From positions 110,231-174,230 of the forward strand of contig NZ_JAIQZA010000004.1 in NCBI RefSeq assembly GCF_020164485.1: a stretch of 64,000 nucleotides of DNA. The letters run 5' to 3'. The notes under the pieces were generated by a model. It did not search any database. It had not been told where the DNA came from and saw only the letters and a program-made list of their open reading frames with translations. Origin of the DNA: Salegentibacter tibetensis (GTDB lineage Bacteria > Bacteroidota > Bacteroidia > Flavobacteriales > Flavobacteriaceae). A program made the translations under genes and the position numbers. This document shows positions 53,047 to 62,444 of this stretch, in pieces (position 1 is the stretch's first letter; every line of letters begins with the position of its first letter).

Positions 53047-54438
53047 TTATTCCTGACTCATTTCAGTAAAATATTTATAAAACCACGGAATGGTTTCTAT
53101 TCCTTTTAGATAATTCCAAACCCCAAAATTTTCGTTGGGGGAGTGGATGGCATCGGTGTCAAAACCAAAGCCCATTAAAATGATCTTGCTTTTCAGTTCT
53201 TTTTCAAATAAAGTAACAATAGGAATACTTCCCCCGCTACGCTGCGGAATTGGTGTTTTTCCGAAAGAAGCTTCATAAGCTTTACTTGCTGCCCGATACC
53301 CGATATTATCTATTGGCGTAACATAAGCCTGGCCGCCGTGATGAGGTTTTACTTCCACTTTCACAGCATCTGGAGCTATACTTTCAAAATGCTGTTTAAA
53401 AAGCTGGCTGATTTCTTGCCAGTCCTGGTTGGGCACCAGTCGCATAGAAATTTTAGCATAAGCCTTTCCCGGAAGTACCGTTTTTGCGCCTTCACCAATA
53501 TACCCGCCCCATATTCCGTTTACATCTAAAGTTGGGCGAATGGAAGCTCTTTCTAAAGTAGAATAACCGGCTTCCCCGTAAACATCCTTGATATCCAGTT
53601 TTTTCTTGTAAGCTTCTTCACTATAAGGTGCTTCAGCCATTTTAGCTCGTTCTTCCTTGCTTAATTCTTCAACCTTGTCATAGAATCCGGGAATCGTGAT
53701 ATGATTGTTTTCATCAGTTAAAGAAGCGATCATTTTACTTAAAATATTGATTGGGTTTGCTACGGCGCCACCATACAGTCCTGAATGCAGGTCACGGTTT
53801 GGCCCGGTAACTTCCACTTCCATATACGAGATTCCGCGAAGTCCGGTGGTGATGGAAGGCGTGTCTTTAGCGATCATCCCGGTATCTGAAATTAAGATCA
53901 CATCGTTGGCCAGTTTTTCCCTGTTGTTTTCTATAAACCATCCCAAATGTTCACTTCCCACTTCTTCTTCACCTTCAATCATAAATTTCACATTGCAGGG
54001 CAGCTGGTCATTTTTGGTCATATATTCCAGAGCTTTTACGTGCATAAACATCTGGCCCTTATCGTCACAGGCACCACGTGCGAAAATAGCTCCGTCGGGA
54101 TGAATTTCGGTTTCTTTGATCACGGGTTCAAAAGGAGGGGATTTCCAAAGGTCTAAAGGATCTGGCGGTTGCACATCGTAATGCCCGTAAACCAGAACGG
54201 TAGGCAGGTTTTTATCAATTATACGCTCTCCATAAACGACAGGATGCCCCGGAGTTTCACAAATTTCTGCGGAATCACAGCCTGCTTCCAGTAAATTTTT
54301 CTTTACTGCTTCGGCGGTTTTTAGCATTGAATCTTTGTAATTAGAATCGGCGCTTATAGATGGAATTTTCAGTAAATCAATGAGTTCGTTAAGGAATCGT
54401 TCTTTATTTTCCTCAACGTATTTTTTAATATCCTTCAT
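53047..54438 (-). CDS. M20-family dipeptidase / metallopeptidase
   Basis: A 463-residue cytoplasmic protein. Metal-binding and catalytic blocks of the M20 family are present: VYGHYDVQPPDP (HxD), FARGACDDKGQMFMHVKAL (bridging Asp in ARGACDDKG), MIEGEEEVGSEHL (general-base EE) and the late His in GFGFDTDAIHSPNENF. A dimerisation domain lies at about 200-320. The pattern is closest to CNDP/PepV-like dipeptidases that cleave dipeptides with two co-catalytic zinc ions. Complete; single gene ending 112 bases before the tRNA-Leu on the opposite side. Confidence 0.92.
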   Translation of the reverse strand: MKDIKKYVEENKERFLNELIDLLKIPSISADSNYKDSMLKTAEAVKKNLLEAGCDSAEICETPGHPVVYGERIIDKNLPTVLVYGHYDVQPPDPLDLWKSPPFEPVIKETEIHPDGAIFARGACDDKGQMFMHVKALEYMTKNDQLPCNVKFMIEGEEEVGSEHLGWFIENNREKLANDVILISDTGMIAKDTPSITTGLRGISYMEVEVTGPNRDLHSGLYGGAVANPINILSKMIASLTDENNHITIPGFYDKVEELSKEERAKMAEAPYSEEAYKKKLDIKDVYGEAGYSTLERASIRPTLDVNGIWGGYIGEGAKTVLPGKAYAKISMRLVPNQDWQEISQLFKQHFESIAPDAVKVEVKPHHGGQAYVTPIDNIGYRAASKAYEASFGKTPIPQRSGGSIPIVTLFEKELKSKIILMGFGFDTDAIHSPNENFGVWNYLKGIETIPWFYKYFTEMSQE

Positions 54439-54486
54439 ACTTTATCTTTTGAATGAGATAAAGGTAAAAAAAATATTTCCAGACTA

Positions 54487-54516
54487 TTTGTGAATTGAAA
54501 CATTTATGTATATTTG
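54487..54516 (+). promoter_or_regulatory. Promoter of tRNA-Leu
   Basis: Perfect Bacteroidetes elements: TTTG at 54487-54490 and TATATTTG (TAnnTTTG) at 54509-54516, with an 18-base spacer. The mature tRNA starts 34 bases further on. Confidence 0.75.
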
Positions 54517-54549
54517 CATCCGCTTACAACAAGCAATACATATTGAAAT

Positions 54550-54631
54550 GCGGGCGTGGTGGAATTGGTAGACACGCTAGACTTAGGATCTAGTGCCGCA
54601 AGGTGTGAGAGTTCGAGTCTCTCCGCCCGCA
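54550..54631 (+). tRNA. tRNA-Leu (anticodon TAG)
   Basis: An 82-base class II tRNA. Acceptor stem GCGGGCG pairs with CGCCCGC; the D arm contains AATTGGTAGAC; the anticodon stem CTAGA/TCTAG encloses CTTAGGA, giving the UAG anticodon that reads CUN leucine codons; a long variable arm follows; and GTTCGAGTC forms the T loop. CCA is not encoded. It is the only tRNA seen in the window and directly precedes the CRISPR region. Confidence 0.97.
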
Positions 54632-54637
54632 CAAAGG

Positions 54638-54668
54638 AAAAAGCCGACTTGAAAGAGTGGGCTTTTTT
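54638..54668 (+). terminator. Intrinsic terminator after tRNA-Leu
   Basis: AAAAAGCC-G-ACT and AGT-G-GGCTTTTTT form a hairpin with a 6-base loop and a T-run. Downstream, GTACAACATAGGTACAAC carries a short direct repeat of the kind often found where integrases use tRNA 3' ends, but no integrase is present. Confidence 0.75.
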
Positions 54669-54858
54669 ATTTTGGTACAACATAGGTACAACATTTTTAG
54701 AATTTCTCTTTCTATATACAAATTGTTGTTATTTGACACTTTTATTTGGAGAATCGTTGTAAGACAATTACGATATATAATATACTAGTAAACTAAAATT
54801 CCGTGACATAAGACGAGCCGGAATCCATCAATAGCCACAAAAAGTGCACTTAGTTCAG

Positions 54859-57800
54859 GTTTCAATCCTTATTTTTTGTTGGAATGGTCTGGAATGCTGC
54901 TGCTTCCGCGATTCCATTCGGCGCTATGGCGTTTCAATCCTATTTTCTTAATGGAATGGTCTGGAATAGAGGCGAAACCTATGTTGAAAAAGTAGCGATT
55001 TAAGTTTCAATCCTATTTTCTTAATGGAATGGTCTGGAATTTTCCGCCGGGATCGGTGAATTCGAATTTTGGATATGTTTCAATCCTATTTTCTTAATGG
55101 AATGGTCTGGAATGGGAACCCGTCGGTCTTGGATCCTGAATTGATGAAGTTTCAATCCTATTTTCTTAATGGAATGGTCTGGAATCCAAATTGGTTTCGT
55201 CATAAACCCCGCTATCTCCTAGTTTCAATCCTATTTTCTTAATGGAATGGTCTGGAATCCATCTCAGTCATACGCGCTATTCGGGATTTCACTAGTTTCA
55301 ATCCTATTTTCTTAATGGAATGGTCTGGAATTTCCACGTGGTATTTATTTGTTACAGGACTTAACCCGTTTCAATCCTATTTTCTTAATGGAATGGTCTG
55401 GAATCTTGATTTGCGTTTTCTGCGCCATCGTTGTTTGTTTGTTTCAATCCTATTTTCTTAATGGAATGGTCTGGAATTAGCTCTTGCAAAACGCTCGTCG
55501 AACTCGGTAATCTGTTTCAATCCTATTTTCTTAATGGAATGGTCTGGAATAGGACAGGGGGAGCATCCCTTGCGGTGAATACGATAGTTTCAATCCTATT
55601 TTCTTAATGGAATGGTCTGGAATTCGAAAGCTCGTCCTCAAGCGGTTTGCTGGTGTTTAGGTTTCAATCCTATTTTCTTAATGGAATGGTCTGGAATAAA
55701 TGTCTTTGTTTTGGGTTTTTGTCAATGGTGTCAGTTTCAATCCTAATTTCTTAATGGAATGGTCTGGAATTGTGTGTCCATGTGTTTAGTTTTTTGGTTA
55801 TGCCAGGTTTCAATCCTAATTTCTTAATGGAATGGTCTGGAATACTTTACATCAGCCGTTTCATTCCTGTTTGGTGGTGGTTTCAATCCTAATTTCTTAA
55901 TGGAATGGTCTGGAATATCTGAATCACATATTCTGAGTCCGCTACGTCATTTTGTTTCAATCCTAATTTCTTAATGGAATGGTCTGGAATTCATCTAATT
56001 CAGCTTTTTCGCCTTCATCTGGTTTGTTTCAATCCTAATTTCTTAATGGAATGGTCTGGAATTCACTTTGAAATAAATATTTTGAGATTCTAATACAGGT
56101 TTCAATCCTAATTTCTTAATGGAATGGTCTGGAATAATAAGTATTGGACCCCTCATCTGATATAGAGAAACGTTTCAATCCTAATTTCTTAATGGAATGG
56201 TCTGGAATGGATAATGAACCTCAGACAACTAAGTTTTCTAATAAGTTTCAATCCTAATTTCTTAATGGAATGGTCTGGAATGTATTATCACCTTCGGTGG
56301 TACCTCGAAATATTTTATAGTTTCAATCCTAATTTCTTAATGGAATGGTCTGGAATTTTTTATCTCTTAAAGCAATATAATTTTCAGGCTCAGTTTCAAT
56401 CCTAATTTCTTAATGGAATGGTCTGGAATCTGCTTTCTCTGCTAAGTTCTTTGCCTTATCTTCAATGTTTCAATCCTAATTTCTTAATGGAATGGTCTGG
56501 AATAAAGAATACAAAATACTACTTACCGCTTTTGTTTTGGGTTTCAATCCTAATTTCTTAATGGAATGGTCTGGAATTGAAAGTTCAATTTCATATTCTT
56601 TCTTTTCTTCAACGTTTCAATCCTAATTTCTTAATGGAATGGTCTGGAATTTACGCTGAGTTGAACTTTAACTACATCCCCAATATGTTTCAATCCTAAT
56701 TTCTTAATGGAATGGTCTGGAATTGGATTTAGAAAAGTAACCGATGTAAATGCAGCGTGTTTCAATCCTAATTTCTTAATGGAATGGTCTGGAATCCGCT
56801 TCACTTTACTTCGGGAAATCTCCTGAGAATACGTTTCAATCCTAATTTCTTAATGGAATGGTCTGGAATCTTCTATCTTTTTAGTATTGGTTTTGTAATA
56901 GTTTGTTTCAATCCTAATTTCTTAATGGAATGGTCTGGAATAAAAATTTTTTCGACAATTCAGATTCAGTTTTGTTGTTTCAATCCTAATTTCTTAATGG
57001 AATGGTCTGGAATAAATACCACGGCTGGGATTCAATACCAGCAACAGATAGTTTCAATCCTAATTTCTTAATGGAATGGTCTGGAATTCAATTACTAGAT
57101 CTGTGGAAGCTTCAGTTAAGGTGTTTCAATCCTAATTTCTTAATGGAATGGTCTGGAATCTGAAAATCAAAAAATAAACCTACAGGTTGTTTTCTGTTTC
57201 AATCCTAATTTCTTAATGGAATGGTCTGGAATAGGTTTCGGTGACAGGGATACTAGAGTAACATTATTGTTTCAATCCTAATTTCTTAATGGAATGGTCT
57301 GGAATAATTAGGAGTCGTTAGACGGTAGTCTTTAGATTATTTGTTTCAATCCTAATTTCTTAATGGAATGGTCTGGAATCCTGAGCTCTACGTTTGTAAA
57401 GCCATTAACGATATCAGTTTCAATCCTAATTTCTTAATGGAATGGTCTGGAATAGAAATGAAGAGTTAGCCGAGCCAACAAATCAGGCAAGTTTCAATCC
57501 TAATTTCTTAATGGAATGGTCTGGAATTTTTCATATTAATTTCCTTTTGTCGCCCCTCCTCAAGTTTCAATCCTAATTTCTTAATGGAATGGTCTGGAAT
57601 GGTGATGCCACACTTATTCCTGACAGAAAAGGTATGTTTCAATCCTAATTTCTTAATGGAATGGTCTGGAATTGCTGCGAAATTTCCTGGTTTAGCCATA
57701 TACTTTATGTTTCAATCCTAATTTCTTAATGGAATGGTCTGGAATATTACATCCCCTGCTGTAGTTACTGCGCCTGTAATCTGGTTTCAATCCTAATTTC

Positions 57801-58997
57801 TTAATGGAATGGTCTGGAATTTTAAATAGAAAACTTAATTGATTATCTTTGAGTTAGTTTCAATCCTAATTTCTTAATGGAATGGTCTGGAATTCAATAG
57901 TTGTTTCATCTACATTGTAAATGCCCGCGGGTTTCAATCCTAATTTCTTAATGGAATGGTCTGGAATTGAATGTACGGGTGTCCTGGGCTTTAAAGGTAA
58001 AATTGTTTCAATCCTAATTTCTTAATGGAATGGTCTGGAATATATCATTACGCTCATGACCCATAAGCTCCCTGAGGTTTCAATCCTAATTTCTTAATGG
58101 AATGGTCTGGAATTCCCCAGTAGTAAGCTTCGTCTTTCTGAGGAGAAACGTTTCAATCCTAATTTCTTAATGGAATGGTCTGGAATTCAACTTCGCTAGG
58201 GTGTATGGGACAGTGGGTCAAGAGTTTCAATCCTAATTTCTTAATGGAATGGTCTGGAATATTATTCGACATTGATCTCCAATTAGGAATAGAACCGTTT
58301 CAATCCTAATTTCTTAATGGAATGGTCTGGAATCTCCAAATACTCGGCTTCCTCTTCCTCGGTAGAGAGTTTCAATCCTAATTTCTTAATGGAATGGTCT
58401 GGAATTGAAGCATATACAAGTTTAAGCCGAAGGCCCTGCTCAGTTTCAATCCTAATTTCTTAATGGAATGGTCTGGAATTTGCCGCTGAAGTTTCAGAAG
58501 AAACAAAACGCGAAGCGTTTCAATCCTAATTTCTTAATGGAATGGTCTGGAATTCTGCGCTTTTCTTCTTTCCTTTTCAGTTGATTCTCTTGTTTCAATC
58601 CTAATTTCTTAATGGAATGGTCTGGAATTCTGCGCTTTTCTTCTTTCCTTTTCAGTTGATTCTCTTGTTTCAATCCTAATTTCTTAATGGAATGGTCTGG
58701 AATTTGTAGCTCCAAAACCTGTAGGATTGGCGTAAATCTGCTGTTTCAATCCTAATTTCTTAATGGAATGGTCTGGAATAACAGAATTTTGTATGCAGCA
58801 TCTTGATTTTTAATGTTTCAATCCTAATTTCTTAATGGAATGGTCTGGAATCATCTGCAGCTTCAAAGATCTTATCAACGATGCTTTGTTTCAATCCTAA
58901 TTTCTTAATGGAATGGTCTGGAATCTTCTTTTCTTGTGCCATAACTTTGGGGTTTTTTAGGTTTCAATCCTAATTTCTTAATGGAATGGTCTGGAAT
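54859..58997 (-). CRISPR. CRISPR array: 57 repeats of 37 bp, 56 spacers, transcribed on the minus strand
   Basis: Repeats of 37 bases recur every ~72-75 bases from 54859 to 58997. Read on the transcribed (minus) strand, each starts ATTCCAGACC and ends GATTGAAAC, so crRNAs would have the 5' handle ATTGAAAC typical of type I systems. Spacers are about 35-39 bases long. The leader lies on the cas4 side. The leader-distal repeat (54859-54895) differs at 5 positions from its neighbours, as expected for an array end. Repeats 2-12 from that end carry T at position 13 (plus strand), while repeats 13-57 carry A. Two neighbouring spacers (58554-58591 and 58629-58666) are identical. Confidence 0.98.
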
Positions 58998-59190
58998 CCG
59001 ATTGTTTGCCCAGAACCTTTAATCATGTACCCTATGGCAATTTCTTCAACTTTTAAAATTTGTTTTTTCAATATGTCAAAGAACCTAAAAACCATATATT
59101 TCAAATGGTTTCCGTATTCGCTATGTCCCGTTATTACTACCATAAACTTAAAAAATAAGTTGTTCAAAAATAAATTTATACCCGGAACGC
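58998..59190 (-). promoter_or_regulatory. CRISPR leader
   Basis: A 193-base AT-rich stretch between the last cas4 codon and the first (newest) repeat. It contains, on the minus strand, TTCTTTGACATATTG followed by A- and T-rich DNA, a reasonable promoter candidate. A 49-codon frame (ATG at about 59143, MVVITGHSEYGNHLK) runs through the leader into the first repeat; whether it is translated is unknown. Confidence 0.75.
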
Positions 59191-59766
59191 CTATTTAATA
59201 CAAATGTTCCTGTAGGTACAATTTACACATCTTTTCTTAAATTTAGTGGCTTTTGGATATTTGTTTTCTTCAATAATATCAAGCATTTTTTCCATACTGC
59301 TTTTGATTTCCTGTTTCGCTTCCGCGGGAATAGAAACTTCAACCAGTTTATGTTTGCTACGCGTATATACCAAAAAACCTTTTTCTACCCTGGTATTAAA
59401 AGTTTCTTCTATTAAAACCGCATAACAATAAAGTTGCTGTTTATAGGTATCATAAACCTTATCTTTCCAAAGTGCAAATTTATAATCCAAGGGGGCATAA
59501 GAACCATTATTTAGTTCGAGGACCTCATCCACTTTCCCCCGTAATCCATCAATTCCCAAATATTGATCGTTCCATTTATTTGTAACACCAATTTTCTTAC
59601 GCAAATATTCCTTATTTCGTTCTAATTTCTCATTATGGATTTCACGTCCACGGTTGACTTTATAGAATTTATCTTCGTACTGCGGAATTCGAAGCACATA
59701 CTCAAAATACGTATAGCGTGGGCAATACAGGTATTCAATTATTTGTGAAGGATAAAAACTTTGCAT
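59191..59766 (-). CDS. cas4: Cas4 exonuclease, CRISPR adaptation
   Basis: A 191-residue protein from the ATG at 59766, which overlaps the cas2 stop (TGATG). Fe-S cysteines: Cys15 (YLYCPRY) and Cys180, Cys183, Cys189 near the C-terminus (RCVNCTYRNIC). Nuclease motifs: GKVDEVLE (Asp), PLDYK (Asp-x-Lys) and QLYCYAVLIEE. Cas4 trims prespacers and helps choose the PAM during spacer insertion with Cas1-Cas2. It is the last cas gene before the leader and array, all on the same strand. Confidence 0.96.
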   Translation of the reverse strand: MQSFYPSQIIEYLYCPRYTYFEYVLRIPQYEDKFYKVNRGREIHNEKLERNKEYLRKKIGVTNKWNDQYLGIDGLRGKVDEVLELNNGSYAPLDYKFALWKDKVYDTYKQQLYCYAVLIEETFNTRVEKGFLVYTRSKHKLVEVSIPAEAKQEIKSSMEKMLDIIEENKYPKATKFKKRCVNCTYRNICIK

Positions 59767-60074
59767 CAAAAAAATAATGCTTTTACTTCATCGGTAACCA
59801 GTTTTTCATCAAATGCCTGACCCATCATCGTACATTCGTTTAACTGTTCTTTATTCATCCTAAAAATGTAAATCTTATCGGTATCTTCATTGATCACCTT
59901 TTCTATTTGCAGTTCCAGGCTATCTTTTTCATTTGAGTTTAAGGTTCCCAAAAAACAGGAATATTGCACACGATATAAACCGGCGTGCTTGCAAGCTTTG
60001 GAAACAAAGTTTCTTGCGCTGTCATTTTTAATATCATATAGAACCCAGATGATCATAAATTTATGTTTATTCAA
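59766..60074 (-). CDS. cas2: Cas2, CRISPR adaptation
   Basis: A 102-residue protein with the Cas2 ferredoxin-like fold: MIIWVLYDI with the conserved Asp14, then NDSARNFVSKACKHAGLYRVQYSCFLGTL and the C-terminal KIYIFRMNKEQL strand. It bridges two Cas1 dimers in the spacer-integration complex. Translation from 60074 overlaps the end of cas1 by 8 bases; a start at 60056 (MIIWV) is also possible. Confidence 0.97.
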   Translation of the reverse strand: MNKHKFMIIWVLYDIKNDSARNFVSKACKHAGLYRVQYSCFLGTLNSNEKDSLELQIEKVINEDTDKIYIFRMNKEQLNECTMMGQAFDEKLVTDEVKALFF

Positions 60075-61059
60075 TTAAACTATTGGCAAAACGATGAGCT
60101 TCCAACTGTACCGCATTTAAACGTGTTTGCAACCTACCTTTGTATCGTATTTTCTCACTATCCAGATATTCAAGATATGGTGCCACAAAAAATGCTTTTC
60201 CCTCTTCATTAAGTGAATAACCACCTGTAAATTCTGAAAAATAATTCTTGTTTATTTTCTTTCCTGTAAATAGCCTGAATACAAACCTATCTGCATAAAT
60301 ACGATAGGGTTCTATAAAGTCGAAAACCAGGCTTTTGGAATTATAATCGTCCCGGTGCATAAAACCCACAAAAGGATCTAGCCCGGCGAGCATTAACGAC
60401 CTTTCTATACGACTGTACAAAATACCATAGGCATAATTAAGCATAGCATTAAATTCATCTTGTGCTGGGCGAAAGCTTCTGCCTTTAAACGCAAATGCTT
60501 CTGGCATACAGGTGGAAAGAGCTTCAAAATAATGCCTTCCGGCAGAACCTTCCCAACCTCTAAAGGATTCGGCTACTTCATTGATTTCTTTTGCTTCACT
60601 TTCTAATATTTTCCGTCGGAAATCTAATATAGCTTCGGTTTTAATATCCAGGAATTCGTGTAAATTTGAACGGTGTTTTTTAAGATCCTGTAGGAAATCG
60701 GACTGATTTTCTAGTTTATTCCCCAACCACAATTTAATCCACGTTACTGCCTTAGCGTCTAAAGAAGCTTTTAATTGCTCTTTTCTTATTTTAGTGGTAC
60801 TTCCTAATTTACTATGCCAGAAACGCCCCATGGGGTGTCCGTCATTTTCTACAACTACAATATCTATATTATGTTTTAAAGCCAGGGCAATCGCATCCGT
60901 ACTAAGCGCTGCACCCTTGCTCATTATAAAAGAGGTGATTTTATGTGCTGCAATATGATTTACTTTTACCGGTTGCGATTTATCTTCCCGAATTTTAATC
61001 TGGAACATATCATCCTTTACGTGTACATAAGTTCCGTAAGTGTTGATGAAGATTTGCAT
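60067..61059 (-). CDS. cas1: Cas1 integrase, CRISPR adaptation (type I-B-like)
   Basis: A 330-residue protein with all metal-binding active-site residues: Glu170 (RGWEGSAGRHYFE), His235 (VGFMHRDDYNS) and Asp247/Glu250 (VFDFIEPYR). The N-terminal beta domain (1-80) and the C-terminal helical domain are full length. Cas1 inserts new spacers at the leader end of the array. The start codon touches the stop of cas6 with no gap, so cas6-cas1-cas2-cas4 form one operon. Confidence 0.98.
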   Translation of the reverse strand: MQIFINTYGTYVHVKDDMFQIKIREDKSQPVKVNHIAAHKITSFIMSKGAALSTDAIALALKHNIDIVVVENDGHPMGRFWHSKLGSTTKIRKEQLKASLDAKAVTWIKLWLGNKLENQSDFLQDLKKHRSNLHEFLDIKTEAILDFRRKILESEAKEINEVAESFRGWEGSAGRHYFEALSTCMPEAFAFKGRSFRPAQDEFNAMLNYAYGILYSRIERSLMLAGLDPFVGFMHRDDYNSKSLVFDFIEPYRIYADRFVFRLFTGKKINKNYFSEFTGGYSLNEEGKAFFVAPYLEYLDSEKIRYKGRLQTRLNAVQLEAHRFANSLIE

Positions 61060-61746
61060 TTAAATTCGTTTTATAGTGCCAAACCCCCGGGAAACAGCTT
61101 TACCCAATCCTATTTCATCTGGAAGCAGAGCATTAACAATAAAACTTCCTGAAAAGGCAATCATCTTGTTTTCTTTAAACTGGGTACTTTTTTCTTCAAT
61201 ATTTACTTTTGCCATTAAACGTTCACTGGCATTTAATTCTACCCCGGTATTTCTAAAAAAGCTTAAAATATGCCCTACCAAAATAGCATTCAACATATCC
61301 TGTTTTTCTACTTCGCTTTCCAATTTATGATATTTGGCATAATTGGTTTGGTTAAGCCCCATCCAAAGGGTTTTAAATTGATATTCATGTAGACTACTGC
61401 TATACCCAGTTTTTTCATTTGTAAGAGCTATGTTTTTAGTGTTAATGCTGAATTTTTGCCCATTAATATCCAGCTCTTTTATTTTTAAAAATAGGCTGGG
61501 TAATAATTCGGCTCCTTCTTCGATCCCAATAAGGGTGGGTATGTTATTGATTACTTTATATTGAATGCTCGGATATTTATACCTGAAACGTCCATCTTCA
61601 TAATGGTTGTGTAGAATAGGGGAGTGCTCTTTAAATAAATTTCCAAAATAGCCCCGAAGTTTATGGGCATCCCTGGTTTGCAATTTAATTTCCGGGAACT
61701 TAATACGGCAAACTTGCAGTTCTTGTATTGTTGAAGATGTTGTCAT
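61060..61746 (-). CDS. cas6: Cas6b-like crRNA-processing endoribonuclease
   Basis: A 228-residue protein resembling the Bacteroidetes Cas6b family: an N-terminal half with CRIKFPEIKLQTRDAHKLRGYFG and a C-terminal RRM-like half ending in a glycine-rich loop GLGKAVSRGFGTIKRI, which binds the repeat hairpin. The catalytic residues are not certain; His28 in RDAHKL and His45/His47 are candidates. Cas6 cuts the pre-crRNA within the repeat, leaving the ATTGAAAC handle. The gene is preceded by ACAAGGA and ATG; the same block precedes the next gene upstream. Confidence 0.88.
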   Translation of the reverse strand: MTTSSTIQELQVCRIKFPEIKLQTRDAHKLRGYFGNLFKEHSPILHNHYEDGRFRYKYPSIQYKVINNIPTLIGIEEGAELLPSLFLKIKELDINGQKFSINTKNIALTNEKTGYSSSLHEYQFKTLWMGLNQTNYAKYHKLESEVEKQDMLNAILVGHILSFFRNTGVELNASERLMAKVNIEEKSTQFKENKMIAFSGSFIVNALLPDEIGLGKAVSRGFGTIKRI

Positions 61747-61778
61747 TTTTTCCTTGTTTTGATGGAATTTTTTAAAAT

Positions 61779-62420
61779 TCAGAACAGTTCATAAGAATTA
61801 TTTTTCCAGTTTTCGGAATGGTAGAATTCATCTAACAAGAAATTGATGTCTTCCAGGTTCACGAAGGTTTCATCATATTTTTCATCCTTTTCCAAACCGT
61901 ACCAGATGCGTGTTTCCTTATGTTCAGGATGTTTTTTATTTTTTATGATCTCAAGAAATTCGGCATAGCCCCAAGGGCCGCCCACATCTTCTGGAGGGCA
62001 TTTGCCCTCTGCCTTGATGCAGATTGGCGCTTCTTTAAATTGGTTGAGGTCTTTTTGGCTTACTTTTAGAAATTTTATATGGTGCCACCAGTCGTCGCCA
62101 AAGTCGTACCAATACCAAAAAGCCTTACCTTGGGTTTCTTCTAAAAATTTTTCTTTGAGTTTTACTTTACTTGCATCTTGTTTAGCAGCCATTTCGATAA
62201 AATCAAAATCGTCTTCAAAATCATCTGGTACACCCACGCGGATGGCAGCCTTGCCTTTGTTATCGCTAAATTCAAAAAGATGTGCGTTTAACCAACCAAA
62301 TGATTCCTGAATTAGAAAATGCAACTGTAGCATGGTAATATCTTCGGGAAGCAACAGCGTTCTTGTACATTTGTGTGGGAGGTCTTTAAGATCAATTTTA
62401 ATTTTAATAGGTGAGAACAT
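61779..62420 (-). CDS. Plasmid pRiA4b ORF-3-like protein within the cas operon
   Basis: A 213-residue protein of the pRiA4b ORF-3 (PF07929) family: IKIDLKDLPHKCTRTLLLPEDITMLQLHFLIQESFGW, HLFEFSD, FWYWYDFGDDWWHHIKFLKV (core motif), CPPEDVGGPWGY and WYGLEKDEKYDETFVNLEDIN. The family is widespread in mobile DNA, often next to IS elements; its biochemical role is unknown. Here it lies 32 bases upstream of cas6 and shares with it an upstream block CAT(C/T)AAAACAAGGA containing the ribosome-binding site, so the two probably share translation signals by duplication or recombination. Confidence 0.9.
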   Translation of the reverse strand: MFSPIKIKIDLKDLPHKCTRTLLLPEDITMLQLHFLIQESFGWLNAHLFEFSDNKGKAAIRVGVPDDFEDDFDFIEMAAKQDASKVKLKEKFLEETQGKAFWYWYDFGDDWWHHIKFLKVSQKDLNQFKEAPICIKAEGKCPPEDVGGPWGYAEFLEIIKNKKHPEHKETRIWYGLEKDEKYDETFVNLEDINFLLDEFYHSENWKNNSYELF

Positions 62421-62444
62421 TTATCCTTGTTTTAATGGGTGGGG

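Noticed and set aside
54859..58997. Many open frames of 60-95 codons on both strands inside the CRISPR array (for example 56784-57071 and 58494-58715)
   Set aside because: They consist of translated repeats (IPDHSIKKLGLK or FNPNFLMEWSG) joined to spacers and have no independent coding signal.
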